A DNA stretch of 20,112 nucleotides from SCGC-AG-212-J23 sp035649175 (lineage in GTDB: Bacteria; Pseudomonadota; Gammaproteobacteria; Burkholderiales; SG8-39): the NCBI GenBank assembly GCA_035649175.1, contig DASRKB010000101.1, positions 1 to 20,112 of the forward strand, given 5' to 3'. Below are positions 7,687 to 13,947 of the stretch, piece after piece (position 1 is the first letter of the stretch; every line of letters begins with the position of its first letter). The position numbers and the translations under genes are program-made. The notes under the pieces are model-generated. The model had not been told where the DNA came from. It did not search any database and worked only from the letters and a program-made list of their open reading frames with translations.

Positions 7687-8285
7687 AGGCCACTTTGCAT
7701 CGCCGCGACGTAGTAGGAAGTTTATTGAAAGAGCGAAAGAAATTGCTCGTGGTGGCAGGCCTAGGGTCCACTTCGTGGGACATCACCGCGGCGGGGGACT
7801 CCGACTTGAGCTTTCCCACCTGGGGCGCGATGGGCCAGGCGGCAATGATCGGCCTGGGGCTGGCGATGGCGCAGCCGCAGCGGCGCGTGCTCGTCATCAC
7901 CGGCGACGGCGAGATGCTCATGGGGCTGGGATCGCTCGCGACGATCGGCGTGCAGCAGCCGAAGAATCTGGCGCTCGTCGTGATCGACAACGAGCGCTAC
8001 GGCGAGACCGGCATGCAGGCCACCCATACCGCCCACGGCGTCGACCTGGCCGCGGTGGCCGCAGCGTGTGGATTCAAGGATTCACGCTTGATCCGGAAGA
8101 GCGCCGAGCTGAACGATTTTTATCACGCCATACGCGCTGGCGTAGGCCCGCTCTTCGCCGCAATCAAGGTGATCGACGAAAAGCTTCCACTCGTACTGCC
8201 GCCGCACGACGGCGTGCTGTTGAAGGAGCGCTTTCGCAAGGCGCTCCTCGGCAAGTCAGCCGACGTGCTGCCGGAAGAAAGCTAG
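7683..8285 (+). CDS. ThDP-dependent decarboxylase beta subunit (sulfopyruvate/phosphonopyruvate decarboxylase ComE-like)
   Basis: This 200-residue protein is the cofactor-binding PP-domain half of the split decarboxylase. The ThDP/Mg motif begins at GDGEMLMGLGSLATIG and ends about 30 residues later at VVIDNERYGETG; the preceding DLSFPTWGAMGQAAMIGLGLA is also typical. The start is a GTG at 7683 whose last two bases are part of the upstream TGA stop. Its 3' end overlaps the convergent dienelactone hydrolase gene by 30 bases, so this is the last gene of the long plus-strand train that includes the TRAP transporter, fumarase-like enzyme and flavoprotein. No sulfoacetaldehyde acetyltransferase (Xsc) or phosphonate gene is present to confirm a sulfonate or phosphonate substrate. 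Confidence 0.86.
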   Translation: MKATLHRRDVVGSLLKERKKLLVVAGLGSTSWDITAAGDSDLSFPTWGAMGQAAMIGLGLAMAQPQRRVLVITGDGEMLMGLGSLATIGVQQPKNLALVVIDNERYGETGMQATHTAHGVDLAAVAAACGFKDSRLIRKSAELNDFYHAIRAGVGPLFAAIKVIDEKLPLVLPPHDGVLLKERFRKALLGKSADVLPEES

Positions 8286-8924
8286 CGTCCGCTCCCGCGC
8301 CTGCTTTGCCGCGGCCGCGTCGTAGGAGCCGCGCTGGTCGCAGTTGAAGCCGTGGTCGGCGGCATAGAGGAAGATCTGGTGCTTCTTGTGCTGCTCGGCG
8401 AGCTTCTTCACGCCGTCGGCCGGAATCATCGAGTCCTTCTCGCCGAAGTGCCCCATGACCGGCACCTTGGGCTCGATGTCGGCGTTGTCGAGAATGCCGC
8501 CGCCGTAGTAGGGCACCGCGCAGGCGAGGCCCGGAATTCTGGCGGAGGCCATCCACGCCACGAAGCCGCCCCAGCAGTAGCCCACGATGCCGACCTTGCC
8601 GGCGCCCGCGGCGGCCTTGACGGCCGCCTCCGAGTCCTTCATCGCCCAATCGACGCTGATCTTCGGCCGCAGCTCTCGGCCCTTGGCGATCTCCTCGGGT
8701 GTGTAGCCCACATCGAAGCCGCGTTGCACGCGGTCGAACATGGCCGGCGCGATCGCGAGATAGCCGTCGGCAGCGAAGCCGTCGGCAACCGACTTGATAT
8801 GGCTGTTCACGCCGAAGATCTCCTGGATCACGACGATCCCGCCGCGGGGCTTGCCGGCGGGCTCCGCGCGGTATGCGGCGAGCTTGTGTCCGTCCGCCGC
8901 GGTCAACTCGATCATCTTTCCCAT
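8256..8924 (-). CDS. Dienelactone hydrolase family protein
   Basis: This 222-residue alpha/beta hydrolase has the dienelactone hydrolase signature: Glu35 in VIQEIFGVN, nucleophile Cys117 in VGYCWGG, Asp164 in GEKDSMIP and His191 in ADHGFNC. It would hydrolyse a lactone or ester in the cytoplasm; classic members act in the lower chlorocatechol pathway, but many are general carboxyl-ester hydrolases and no aromatic pathway genes are near. It is the only minus-strand gene in the first 11.7 kb. It converges on the ComE-like gene with a 30-base overlap and diverges from the Ldh2-family gene with only 20 bases between starts. The first ATG (8924) has AGAGG only two bases upstream; the Met at residue 4 (8915) is an alternative start with better spacing. 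Confidence 0.92.
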   Translation of the reverse strand: MGKMIELTAADGHKLAAYRAEPAGKPRGGIVVIQEIFGVNSHIKSVADGFAADGYLAIAPAMFDRVQRGFDVGYTPEEIAKGRELRPKISVDWAMKDSEAAVKAAAGAGKVGIVGYCWGGFVAWMASARIPGLACAVPYYGGGILDNADIEPKVPVMGHFGEKDSMIPADGVKKLAEQHKKHQIFLYAADHGFNCDQRGSYDAAAAKQARERTLAFFRQHVG

Positions 8925-8930
8925 GGCCTC

Positions 8931-8936
8931 TACAAT
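8931..8936 (+). promoter_or_regulatory. Possible -10 element for the Ldh2-family gene
   Basis: TACAAT lies in the 20-base divergent gap, eight bases before the ATG at 8945. If used, transcription would begin at or next to the start codon and the message would be nearly leaderless. No convincing -35 element is visible, since upstream DNA is coding for the opposing hydrolase. Confidence 0.3.
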
Positions 8937-8944
8937 CTCCCGTG

Positions 8945-9940
8945 ATGAAGAAGGACGCGCAGACGCTTCACCGGATGGCGCGCGCCGCGCTGGAAAACGC
9001 CGGCGCCCATTCTAAGATGGCCGAGGCGGCGGCGCGCCACCTGGTTCGTGCCGAGGAGCAGGGGCTACCCACTCATGGCATGTCGCGCGTGCCCTTCTAC
9101 TGCGCGATGCTGCGCAACCGCCGGGCCGACGGCGCGGCACATCCGGTCATGGCCACCGAGCGCGGCGGCGCCTGCCTGATCGACAACCGGGACGCGCTTC
9201 CGTACGTGTCGCTGCAATGGGCGATCGAGGAGGCTATCCAACGCGCACGGCGCAACGGCATCGGGCTCGCCGGAATCCGGAACAGCGCCCACGCCGGCGT
9301 GCTGGGCATCCACCTCGAGCCGGTCGCCGCCGCGGGCCTCGTCGGCTTCGCGTTCACCAACTCTCCCGCCGCGATCCCGGCCTGGGGCGGGAAGAAGGCG
9401 CTGTTCGGCACAAATCCCGTAGCAGCGATTTTTCCCCGGAAGCGCGAGAAGCCCCTGGTGATCGACCTCGCCCTCACCACCGTCGTGCGGGGAAAAATCA
9501 TGATGGCGATGCGCCGGGGCGAGCGCATCCCCGAAGGCTGGGCGCTCGATCGCCACGGTAAGCCGACCACCGATCCGAAGGAGGCGATCGAGCGCGGCAG
9601 CCTGTTCCCCATCGGCGGGGCGAAGGGCGCGATGCTCGCTTTGATGTTCGAGCTCATCTGCGCCGCTCTCACCGGCGCGGCGATCGGCCCGGAGGCCGAC
9701 TCGTTCTTCTCGGAGGAAGGCAACAAGCCGCGCATCGGCCAGGTGTTCATCGCCATCGATCCGCCCGCGGGCGCCGAGCGGTACTCCGAAAGAGTCGAAG
9801 CCGTTGTCAGGGTCATGCTTGAGGACCCGGAAGTGCGGCTGCCGGGCGCGCGGCGCTTCGCCGCCGAGAGGGCCGCCGCCAAAGGCATCGAGGTGCCCGA
9901 CGAGCTGCTCGCACAGATCGAGAAGCTATGTTCGACGTGA
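8945..9940 (+). CDS. Ldh2 family oxidoreductase (malate/L-lactate/sulfolactate dehydrogenase-like)
   Basis: From the ATG at 8945 (GTG at 8942 is also in frame) the protein is 331 residues, a usual size for this NAD(P)-dependent family. Recognisable motifs are THGMSRVPFY (His44 region), NSAHAGVLGIH with the probable catalytic His116, the nucleotide-binding FGTNPVAAIFP (154-164), and PIGGAKGAML (222-231), which in relatives reads GGxKGxxLA. Family members interconvert 2-hydroxy acids and 2-oxo acids (malate, lactate, ureidoglycolate, sulfolactate) in the cytoplasm. Its position just behind a split sulfopyruvate-decarboxylase-like enzyme is notable because ComC, the sulfolactate dehydrogenase, belongs to this family. 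It is however on a separate transcript, beyond an opposing gene. Its stop overlaps the ogt-like gene by 13 bases. Confidence 0.87.
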   Translation: MKKDAQTLHRMARAALENAGAHSKMAEAAARHLVRAEEQGLPTHGMSRVPFYCAMLRNRRADGAAHPVMATERGGACLIDNRDALPYVSLQWAIEEAIQRARRNGIGLAGIRNSAHAGVLGIHLEPVAAAGLVGFAFTNSPAAIPAWGGKKALFGTNPVAAIFPRKREKPLVIDLALTTVVRGKIMMAMRRGERIPEGWALDRHGKPTTDPKEAIERGSLFPIGGAKGAMLALMFELICAALTGAAIGPEADSFFSEEGNKPRIGQVFIAIDPPAGAERYSERVEAVVRVMLEDPEVRLPGARRFAAERAAAKGIEVPDELLAQIEKLCST

Positions 9941-10410
9941 CCGTGGATTTTCCGAGGATGAAGATCGCCGTGGCGACGCGCGACGAGCGCGTCGTGGAGA
10001 TCCGGTATTTGCCGCTTTCGGCTCCGAGTATTCAAGCGAGAAATACGTTGGCGAAAAATGCGGCGAGGCAGCTCGAGTCCTACCTCGCCGATCCTGACGC
10101 GAAGTTCGACCTCCCGCTCGCCATCGAGGGCACGCCGTTCCAGCGCCGGCTCTGGCAGGCGCTCTGCGAGATCCCGCGCGGCAAGACGCGCACCTACGGG
10201 GAGCTGGCGTATGAGCTTGACGGAGAGGCGCGCGCGGTCGGGCAGGCTTGCGGCGACAACCGGCTTCCGGTCGTGATTCCCTGTCACCGGGTCGTCGCCG
10301 CCGACGGCATCGGCGGCTTCGCCCACTCCACCGGCGGCTACCTGCTGGAGGCGAAGCGTTGGCTCCTCGCGCACGAGCTCGGAGCGGACCCGTTCGAGCT
10401 AACGCCCTAA
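9928..10410 (+). CDS. ogt: Methylated-DNA--[protein]-cysteine S-methyltransferase
   Basis: This 160-residue protein is an O6-alkylguanine-DNA alkyltransferase, which repairs alkylated guanine or thymine by irreversible transfer to its own cysteine. The acceptor Cys119 lies in VIPCHRVVAADGIGGFA; the wing-helix DNA-binding part TPFQRRLWQALCEIPRGKTR (69-88) and the TYGELA / AVGQACGDN segment precede it. It has the single-domain Ogt layout with no Ada N-terminal regulatory domain. The ATG overlaps the end of the dehydrogenase gene by 13 bases. Its 3' end contains the apparent ribosome binding site and TTG start of xerD, so the two overlap by 52 bases. Confidence 0.93.
   Translation: MFDVTVDFPRMKIAVATRDERVVEIRYLPLSAPSIQARNTLAKNAARQLESYLADPDAKFDLPLAIEGTPFQRRLWQALCEIPRGKTRTYGELAYELDGEARAVGQACGDNRLPVVIPCHRVVAADGIGGFAHSTGGYLLEAKRWLLAHELGADPFELTP
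10347..10361 (+). promoter_or_regulatory. Ribosome binding site deciding the TTG start of xerD
   Basis: GGAGG at 10347-10351, a seven-base spacer, then TTG at 10359-10361. No ATG or GTG exists in this frame between this point and the conserved N-terminal helix, so this site fixes the probable start. Confidence 0.65.
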
Positions 10411-11258
10411 GCGACGCGCTCCTCGACGCCTTCTGCGACGCGCTGTGGCTCGAGGACGGGCTTTCGCGGAATACCATCGACGCGTACCGCGCGGATCTCG
10501 AGCAGCTGGGCAGATTCCTGGGCAGGGACCTGGTGCTGGCATCCGAAGCCGAGCTCTACGCGTTCCTCGCCGCGAAGAAAGGGCGAGCGTCGAGCGCCGC
10601 CCGGCGGGTCTCGACACTCAAGCGCTTCTACCAGTACTGCACGCGGGAGAAGCGCCTCGAGGCCGACCCGACGCTCAAGCTCGAGCCGCCGAAACGCGCG
10701 CCGCGCTTTCCGAAGACGCTCTCCGAGGCGGACGTGGAGGCGCTTCTCGTCGCTCCCGATACCGGAACCACGCTCGGGTTGCGCGACCGCGCCATGCTCG
10801 AGACTTTGTACGCCACCGGCCTGCGCGTTTCCGAGCTGGTGGTGCTCAAGACCTTTCAGGTAAGCCTCGGGTCGGGCGTGGTACGGGTGATGGGCAAGGC
10901 CTCGAAGGAGCGGCTTGTGCCCCTGGGCGAGGAAGCGGTCTCGTGGATCCAGAAATACCTGCGCGGTCGCGCCTCTGACGCGGAGGCGCTGTTCGTGACT
11001 TCCCGCGGCAAGGGCATGACGCGGCAGGCATTCTGGCATCTCGTGCGGCGCTACGGCGCGCGCGCGATTCCCGGGAAGAAGCTCTCGCCCCACGTGCTGC
11101 GCCACGCGTTCGCCACGCACCTCATCAATCATGGCGCCGACCTGCGCGTGGTGCAGATGCTGCTCGGCCATGCCGACATCTCGACGACGCAGATCTACAC
11201 GCATGTCGCCCGAGAGCGCCTGAAGCAGCTCCACGCCCGGCACCACCCCCGGGGATGA
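10359..11258 (+). CDS. xerD: Site-specific tyrosine recombinase XerD
   Basis: XerD acts with XerC at dif to resolve chromosome dimers. All catalytic residues are visible: Arg156 in YATGLRVSELV, Lys180 in VMGKASKERLVPLG, His245 and Arg248 in LSPHVLRHAFATHL, His271 in LLGHADISTTQ and nucleophile Tyr280 in IYTHV. The C-terminus LKQLHARHHPRG is nearly the E. coli XerD ending, which separates it from phage integrases. There is no ATG or GTG near the expected N-terminus. TTG at 10359 has GGAGG at 10347-10351 with a seven-base spacer and gives 299 residues, against 298 in E. coli. This start lies inside ogt. A further TTG at 10248 would add 37 Arg-rich residues and is unlikely. The stop overlaps the next ATG. 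Confidence 0.94.
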   Translation: MAPRARARSGPVRANALSDALLDAFCDALWLEDGLSRNTIDAYRADLEQLGRFLGRDLVLASEAELYAFLAAKKGRASSAARRVSTLKRFYQYCTREKRLEADPTLKLEPPKRAPRFPKTLSEADVEALLVAPDTGTTLGLRDRAMLETLYATGLRVSELVVLKTFQVSLGSGVVRVMGKASKERLVPLGEEAVSWIQKYLRGRASDAEALFVTSRGKGMTRQAFWHLVRRYGARAIPGKKLSPHVLRHAFATHLINHGADLRVVQMLLGHADISTTQIYTHVARERLKQLHARHHPRG

Positions 11259-11725
11259 AAACCCCCGCGACGCAGTTCCTCGATGAGCGGGGCGTCACAT
11301 ACTCGGAGCATTCCTATGAGTACGTCGAGCACGGCGGCGCCGAACGTGGCGCCGAGCAGCTCGGCGTGCCGGCTGCCGAGGTGGTGAAGACGCTGGTGAT
11401 GCAGGACGAGAAGGCGCAGCCGCTCATCGTGCTGATGCACGGTGACCGCAAGGTGTCGACCAAGAATCTCGCCCGGCAGGCGGGCCGCAAGTCGATCGAG
11501 CCCTGCCGCCCCGAGGTAGCGCAGCGCCATTCCGGCTACCAGGTCGGCGGCACTTCGCCTTTCGGCACGAGGAAGCGCCTCCCAGTCTTCATGGAGCGCT
11601 CGATCGCCGATCTAGCGTCGATCTACATCAACGGCGGCCGGCGGGGCTTGCTCCTCAAGCTCTCGACCAAGGATCTGGTCAACGTGCTCGAGCCGCGGCT
11701 CGTCGACGCCGCGCTCGAGGACTAG
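11255..11725 (+). CDS. ybaK: YbaK/EbsC family Cys-tRNA(Pro) deacylase
   Basis: This 156-residue protein is a stand-alone aminoacyl-tRNA editing domain of the YbaK type, which hydrolyses mischarged Cys-tRNA(Pro) in the cytoplasm. The fold is shown by FLDERGVTYSEHSYEY near the start, the EVVKTLVMQDEKAQPLIVLM strands (about 42-61) with the conserved lysine in VKTL, HGDRKVSTKNLAR, and the VGGTSPFGTRKRLPVFME segment (about 97-114), which corresponds to the family's G-x-x-S-P-x-G motif. The ATG overlaps the xerD stop (ATGA). The stop shares the palindromic CTAG at 11722-11725 with the convergent folB stop. Confidence 0.92.
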   Translation: MKTPATQFLDERGVTYSEHSYEYVEHGGAERGAEQLGVPAAEVVKTLVMQDEKAQPLIVLMHGDRKVSTKNLARQAGRKSIEPCRPEVAQRHSGYQVGGTSPFGTRKRLPVFMERSIADLASIYINGGRRGLLLKLSTKDLVNVLEPRLVDAALED

Positions 11726-12075
11726 GACTTCCTTCGCTCGATGCGGACGCCGACGAACTTGGCGTTCGCCAAGATGCCGATCTTCGCCGCGGTCACCTTG
11801 ACCCAGGGAGCGCCGAAGTCGCGGATCACGAGCGTGGCGACGCGCTCGGCGAAAGTCTCGACCAGACGGAAGTGCCCGCTGCCGGCGAGCGCCTTGATGG
11901 CGAGCGTCACCTGCTCGTAGTCGATGGTGTCCGAGACCCTGTCGCTCGCGAACACCGCCTCGCCGGGCAGACCGATGTCGAGGTCGATGGAAAGCGTCTG
12001 CTTCACATGGTGCTCGCGCTTGTGGATGCCGATGAGCGCTTCGACGCGCAGGTCGCGAATGACGATGGCATCCAT
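11722..12075 (-). CDS. folB: Dihydroneopterin aldolase
   Basis: This 117-residue protein fits FolB, which cleaves 7,8-dihydroneopterin to 6-hydroxymethyl-dihydropterin and glycolaldehyde in folate synthesis. Visible features: IVIRDLRVEALIGIHKRE at the N-terminus with the pterin-site Glu22-like position, the DTIDYEQVTLAI segment with the conserved Tyr, LVETFAERVA (about 71-80), and a C-terminal VKVTAAKIGILANAKFVGVR segment containing the catalytic-lysine region. FolX-type epimerases are close relatives, so a minor doubt remains. It is transcribed away from plsY out of a palindromic 29-base gap and has no clear Shine-Dalgarno. Its TAG stop is the reverse complement of the ybaK stop at the same four bases. 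Confidence 0.9.
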   Translation of the reverse strand: MDAIVIRDLRVEALIGIHKREHHVKQTLSIDLDIGLPGEAVFASDRVSDTIDYEQVTLAIKALAGSGHFRLVETFAERVATLVIRDFGAPWVKVTAAKIGILANAKFVGVRIERRKS

Positions 12076-12078
12076 GGG

Positions 12079-12104
12079 CGCTTCGATTCTATAGAATCGA
12101 AGCG
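12079..12104. promoter_or_regulatory. 26-bp perfect palindrome with symmetric -10-like elements between folB and plsY
   Basis: The arm CGCTTCGATTCTA (12079-12091) is followed by its exact reverse complement (12092-12104), with no mismatch and no loop. It fills 26 of the 29 bases between the two divergent start codons. TAGAAT, one base off TATAAT, occurs on the plus strand at 12092-12097 and symmetrically on the minus strand at 12091-12086. Start points about seven bases beyond each would lie at or within a few bases of the ATG codons. A two-fold symmetric operator or an overlapping bidirectional promoter is the simplest reading. Confidence 0.6.
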
Positions 12105-12728
12105 ATGGAAAGCGCGCTCGCGGTGCTCGGCGCCTACCTGCTCGGATCGGTCTCCTTCGCGATCGTCGTGAGCCGGCTCGCCGGCCTGCCAGACCCGCGC
12201 ACCTATGGGTCGAAGAACCCGGGCGCGACGAACGTGCTGCGCACGGGAAAGCGCGCGATCGCGGTGCTCACGCTGGCCGGCGACGCGGGAAAAGGCTGGC
12301 TGGCGGTGTGGCTCGTGTCGCTCTTCGCGCCGCAAGCCGTGCCGTACGCGGGCGTTGCGGTATTCCTTGGGCATCTCTACCCGGTCTTCCACCGCTTCCA
12401 GGGTGGCAAGGGCGTCGCCACGGCAGCCGGGGTCCTGTTCGGCTTCAGTCCCTGGCTGGGCGCCTGCACGCTTGCGACCTGGGCGATCATCGCGGCGTTC
12501 TTCCGCTACTCGTCGCTCGCCTCGCTGGTTTCGGCGGCGTTCGCCGTGTTCTTCTCGTGGTTTCTCGACTTGCACTACTCGCTGGTCCTCGCCGTGCTGT
12601 TCATCGCACTGCTCCTCGCCTGGCGGCACGGAGGAAACATCCGCCGGCTCCTCGCCGGCACCGAATCGCGGCTCGGAGAGAAAAAGCCTAGTGCATCGCC
12701 GCAAGATCCCAACGCGGCTTCACGGTGA
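12105..12728 (+). CDS. plsY: Glycerol-3-phosphate acyltransferase PlsY
   Basis: This 207-residue membrane protein transfers acyl groups from acyl-phosphate to glycerol-3-phosphate, the first step of phospholipid synthesis. It has about five hydrophobic helices, and the conserved cytoplasmic motifs are visible: AYLLGSVSFA at the start, YGSKNPGATNVLR (about 34-46), HLYPVFHRFQGGKGVAT (about 90-106), and FFRYSSLAS. An unusual polar tail (about 187-207) follows the last helix. The ATG immediately follows the palindrome, and only a weak GAAG is near it, so translation may be leaderless or nearly so. The 3' end overlaps the convergent tsaD gene by 41 bases. Confidence 0.95.
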   Translation: MESALAVLGAYLLGSVSFAIVVSRLAGLPDPRTYGSKNPGATNVLRTGKRAIAVLTLAGDAGKGWLAVWLVSLFAPQAVPYAGVAVFLGHLYPVFHRFQGGKGVATAAGVLFGFSPWLGACTLATWAIIAAFFRYSSLASLVSAAFAVFFSWFLDLHYSLVLAVLFIALLLAWRHGGNIRRLLAGTESRLGEKKPSASPQDPNAASR

Positions 12729-13686
12729 AGGCGCGCGGGGTGCTTCCACCACCCTGCTCGAGCCGGAGCGCAGCCGCAAGGGCGATCATCGCCCCGTTGT
12801 CGGTGCAAAGCTCGGCCTCTGGGTAGAAAAGCTCGAAGCCGCGGTGCGCGGCTTCCTTGCCCAGCGATTCGCGAAGCTGCTTGTTCGCGCCGACGCCGCC
12901 AGCGACGACGAGACGCGCGAGCCCCGTGGATTCGAGGGCGCGAACGCACTTCGCGGCCAGCACCTCGACCACCGCGTCGACGAACGCGCGCGCCAGGTCC
13001 GCCCTCGCGAGACAAGGGTCCTTCCTCGCGGCGAGAAGGACCGCGGTCTTGAGCCCCGAGAAGCTGAAGTCCAGATCGCCGCTCGCGATCATCGGTCTGG
13101 GCAAGGGGTAGCGCCCGGGGCGGCCCTGCTCCGCGAGCATCGAGACCTCCGGCCCACCGGGATAGCCCAGGCCCAGGAGCTTTGCGGTTTTGTCGAACGC
13201 TTCTCCGGCTGCGTCGTCCTGCGTCTCGCCGAGAAGCGTGTACTGACCCACCCCCTCTACGCGCATGAGCTGGGTGTGCCCGCCTGAGACCAGAAGCGCG
13301 ACGAACGGAAAGGCGGGAGGGCGGGCGGATAGCAATGGCGAGAGCAGGTGACCCTCGAGGTGGTGGATGCCGATGGCAGGGATGTCGAGCGCTGCCCCGA
13401 CACCCTGCGCAAAGCTCGCGCCGACGAGAAGCGCTCCCGCCAGCCCCGGACCTTCCGTGTACCCGATGCCTCTCAAGTCGGAAAGACGACGATTCGATTG
13501 CTCAAGGACTTTGCGCGTCAACGGCACGAGGCGGCGGATGTGATCGCGCGAGGCGAGCTCCGGGACCACGCCCCCGTACTGCGCGTGCATCGTGACCTGC
13601 GAGTGCACGGCGTGCGCGAGCAGCCGCCCGTCGTAAAGCGCCACGCCGGTTTCGTCGCAGGAAGTCTCGATCCCGAGGATCAGCAT
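12688..13686 (-). CDS. tsaD: tRNA N6-adenosine threonylcarbamoyltransferase TsaD
   Basis: This protein transfers threonylcarbamoyl to A37 of ANN-decoding tRNAs, working with TsaB, TsaC and TsaE. From ATG at 13686 it has 332 residues. Motifs of the ASKHA fold are clear: MLILGIETSCDETGVAL at the N-terminus, QYGGVVPELASRDH (36-49), metal-binding HHLEGH (His109 and His113), LVSGGHTQL, the DFSFSGLKTAV segment, VVAGGVGANKQLRE, and the TDNGAMIA motif with the metal-binding Asp. A TTG six codons upstream is in frame, but homologous proteins begin at the ATG used here. It diverges from rpsU; the 47-base gap holds the rpsU promoter. An essential gene, it overlaps the plsY 3' end. Confidence 0.95.
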   Translation of the reverse strand: MLILGIETSCDETGVALYDGRLLAHAVHSQVTMHAQYGGVVPELASRDHIRRLVPLTRKVLEQSNRRLSDLRGIGYTEGPGLAGALLVGASFAQGVGAALDIPAIGIHHLEGHLLSPLLSARPPAFPFVALLVSGGHTQLMRVEGVGQYTLLGETQDDAAGEAFDKTAKLLGLGYPGGPEVSMLAEQGRPGRYPLPRPMIASGDLDFSFSGLKTAVLLAARKDPCLARADLARAFVDAVVEVLAAKCVRALESTGLARLVVAGGVGANKQLRESLGKEAAHRGFELFYPEAELCTDNGAMIALAAALRLEQGGGSTPRAFTVKPRWDLAAMH

Positions 13687-13696
13687 GGCCCGATTT

Positions 13697-13705
13697 TGAT
13701 ACAAT
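13697..13705 (+). promoter_or_regulatory. Extended -10 promoter for rpsU-yqeY-dnaG
   Basis: TG at 13697-13698, one base, then TACAAT at 13700-13705 forms an extended -10 element 28 bases before the rpsU ATG. No good -35 is seen, which fits an extended -10 promoter. The element lies just outside the tsaD start codon on the other strand. Confidence 0.6.
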
Positions 13706-13733
13706 TCAGCCCCCTTACCGGATCGAGGGCTGG

Positions 13734-13946
13734 ATGCCGACAGTACGAGTCAAGGAAAACGAGCCGTTCGAAGTGGCCATGCGCCGCTTCAAGCGCACGG
13801 TCGAAAAAACCGGTCTTCTCACCGAGCTTCGCTCCCGCGAGTACTACGAGAAGCCCACCGCAGAGCGCAAGCGCAAGCTCGCCGCCGCCGTGAAGCGCCA
13901 CCACAAGCGTCTGCGCAGCCAGCAGCTCCCGCAAAAGCTTTATTAG
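13734..13946 (+). CDS. rpsU: 30S ribosomal protein bS21
   Basis: This is a 70-residue, strongly basic protein with the bS21 sequence: PTVRVKENEPFEVAMRRFKR at the N-terminus, KTGLLTELRSREYYEKPTAERKRK in the middle, and a basic tail ending in QQLPQKLY. bS21 sits near the anti-Shine-Dalgarno of 16S rRNA and helps initiation. It is the first gene of the macromolecular synthesis operon, with dnaG and rpoD downstream as in many Proteobacteria. GAGGG is four bases before the ATG. The next gene, yqeY, follows within a few bases and seems to depend on coupling to this one. Confidence 0.97.
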   Translation: MPTVRVKENEPFEVAMRRFKRTVEKTGLLTELRSREYYEKPTAERKRKLAAAVKRHHKRLRSQQLPQKLY

Positions 13947-13947
13947 C

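Noticed and set aside
10359..11258. Tyrosine recombinase as evidence of a prophage or integron
   Set aside because: Sequence, length and C-terminus match housekeeping XerD, and the gene is coupled to ogt and ybaK, far from the tRNA.
12079..12104. folB-plsY palindrome as a terminator
   Set aside because: It lies between two divergent start codons and has no T tract, so there is no upstream transcript to end.
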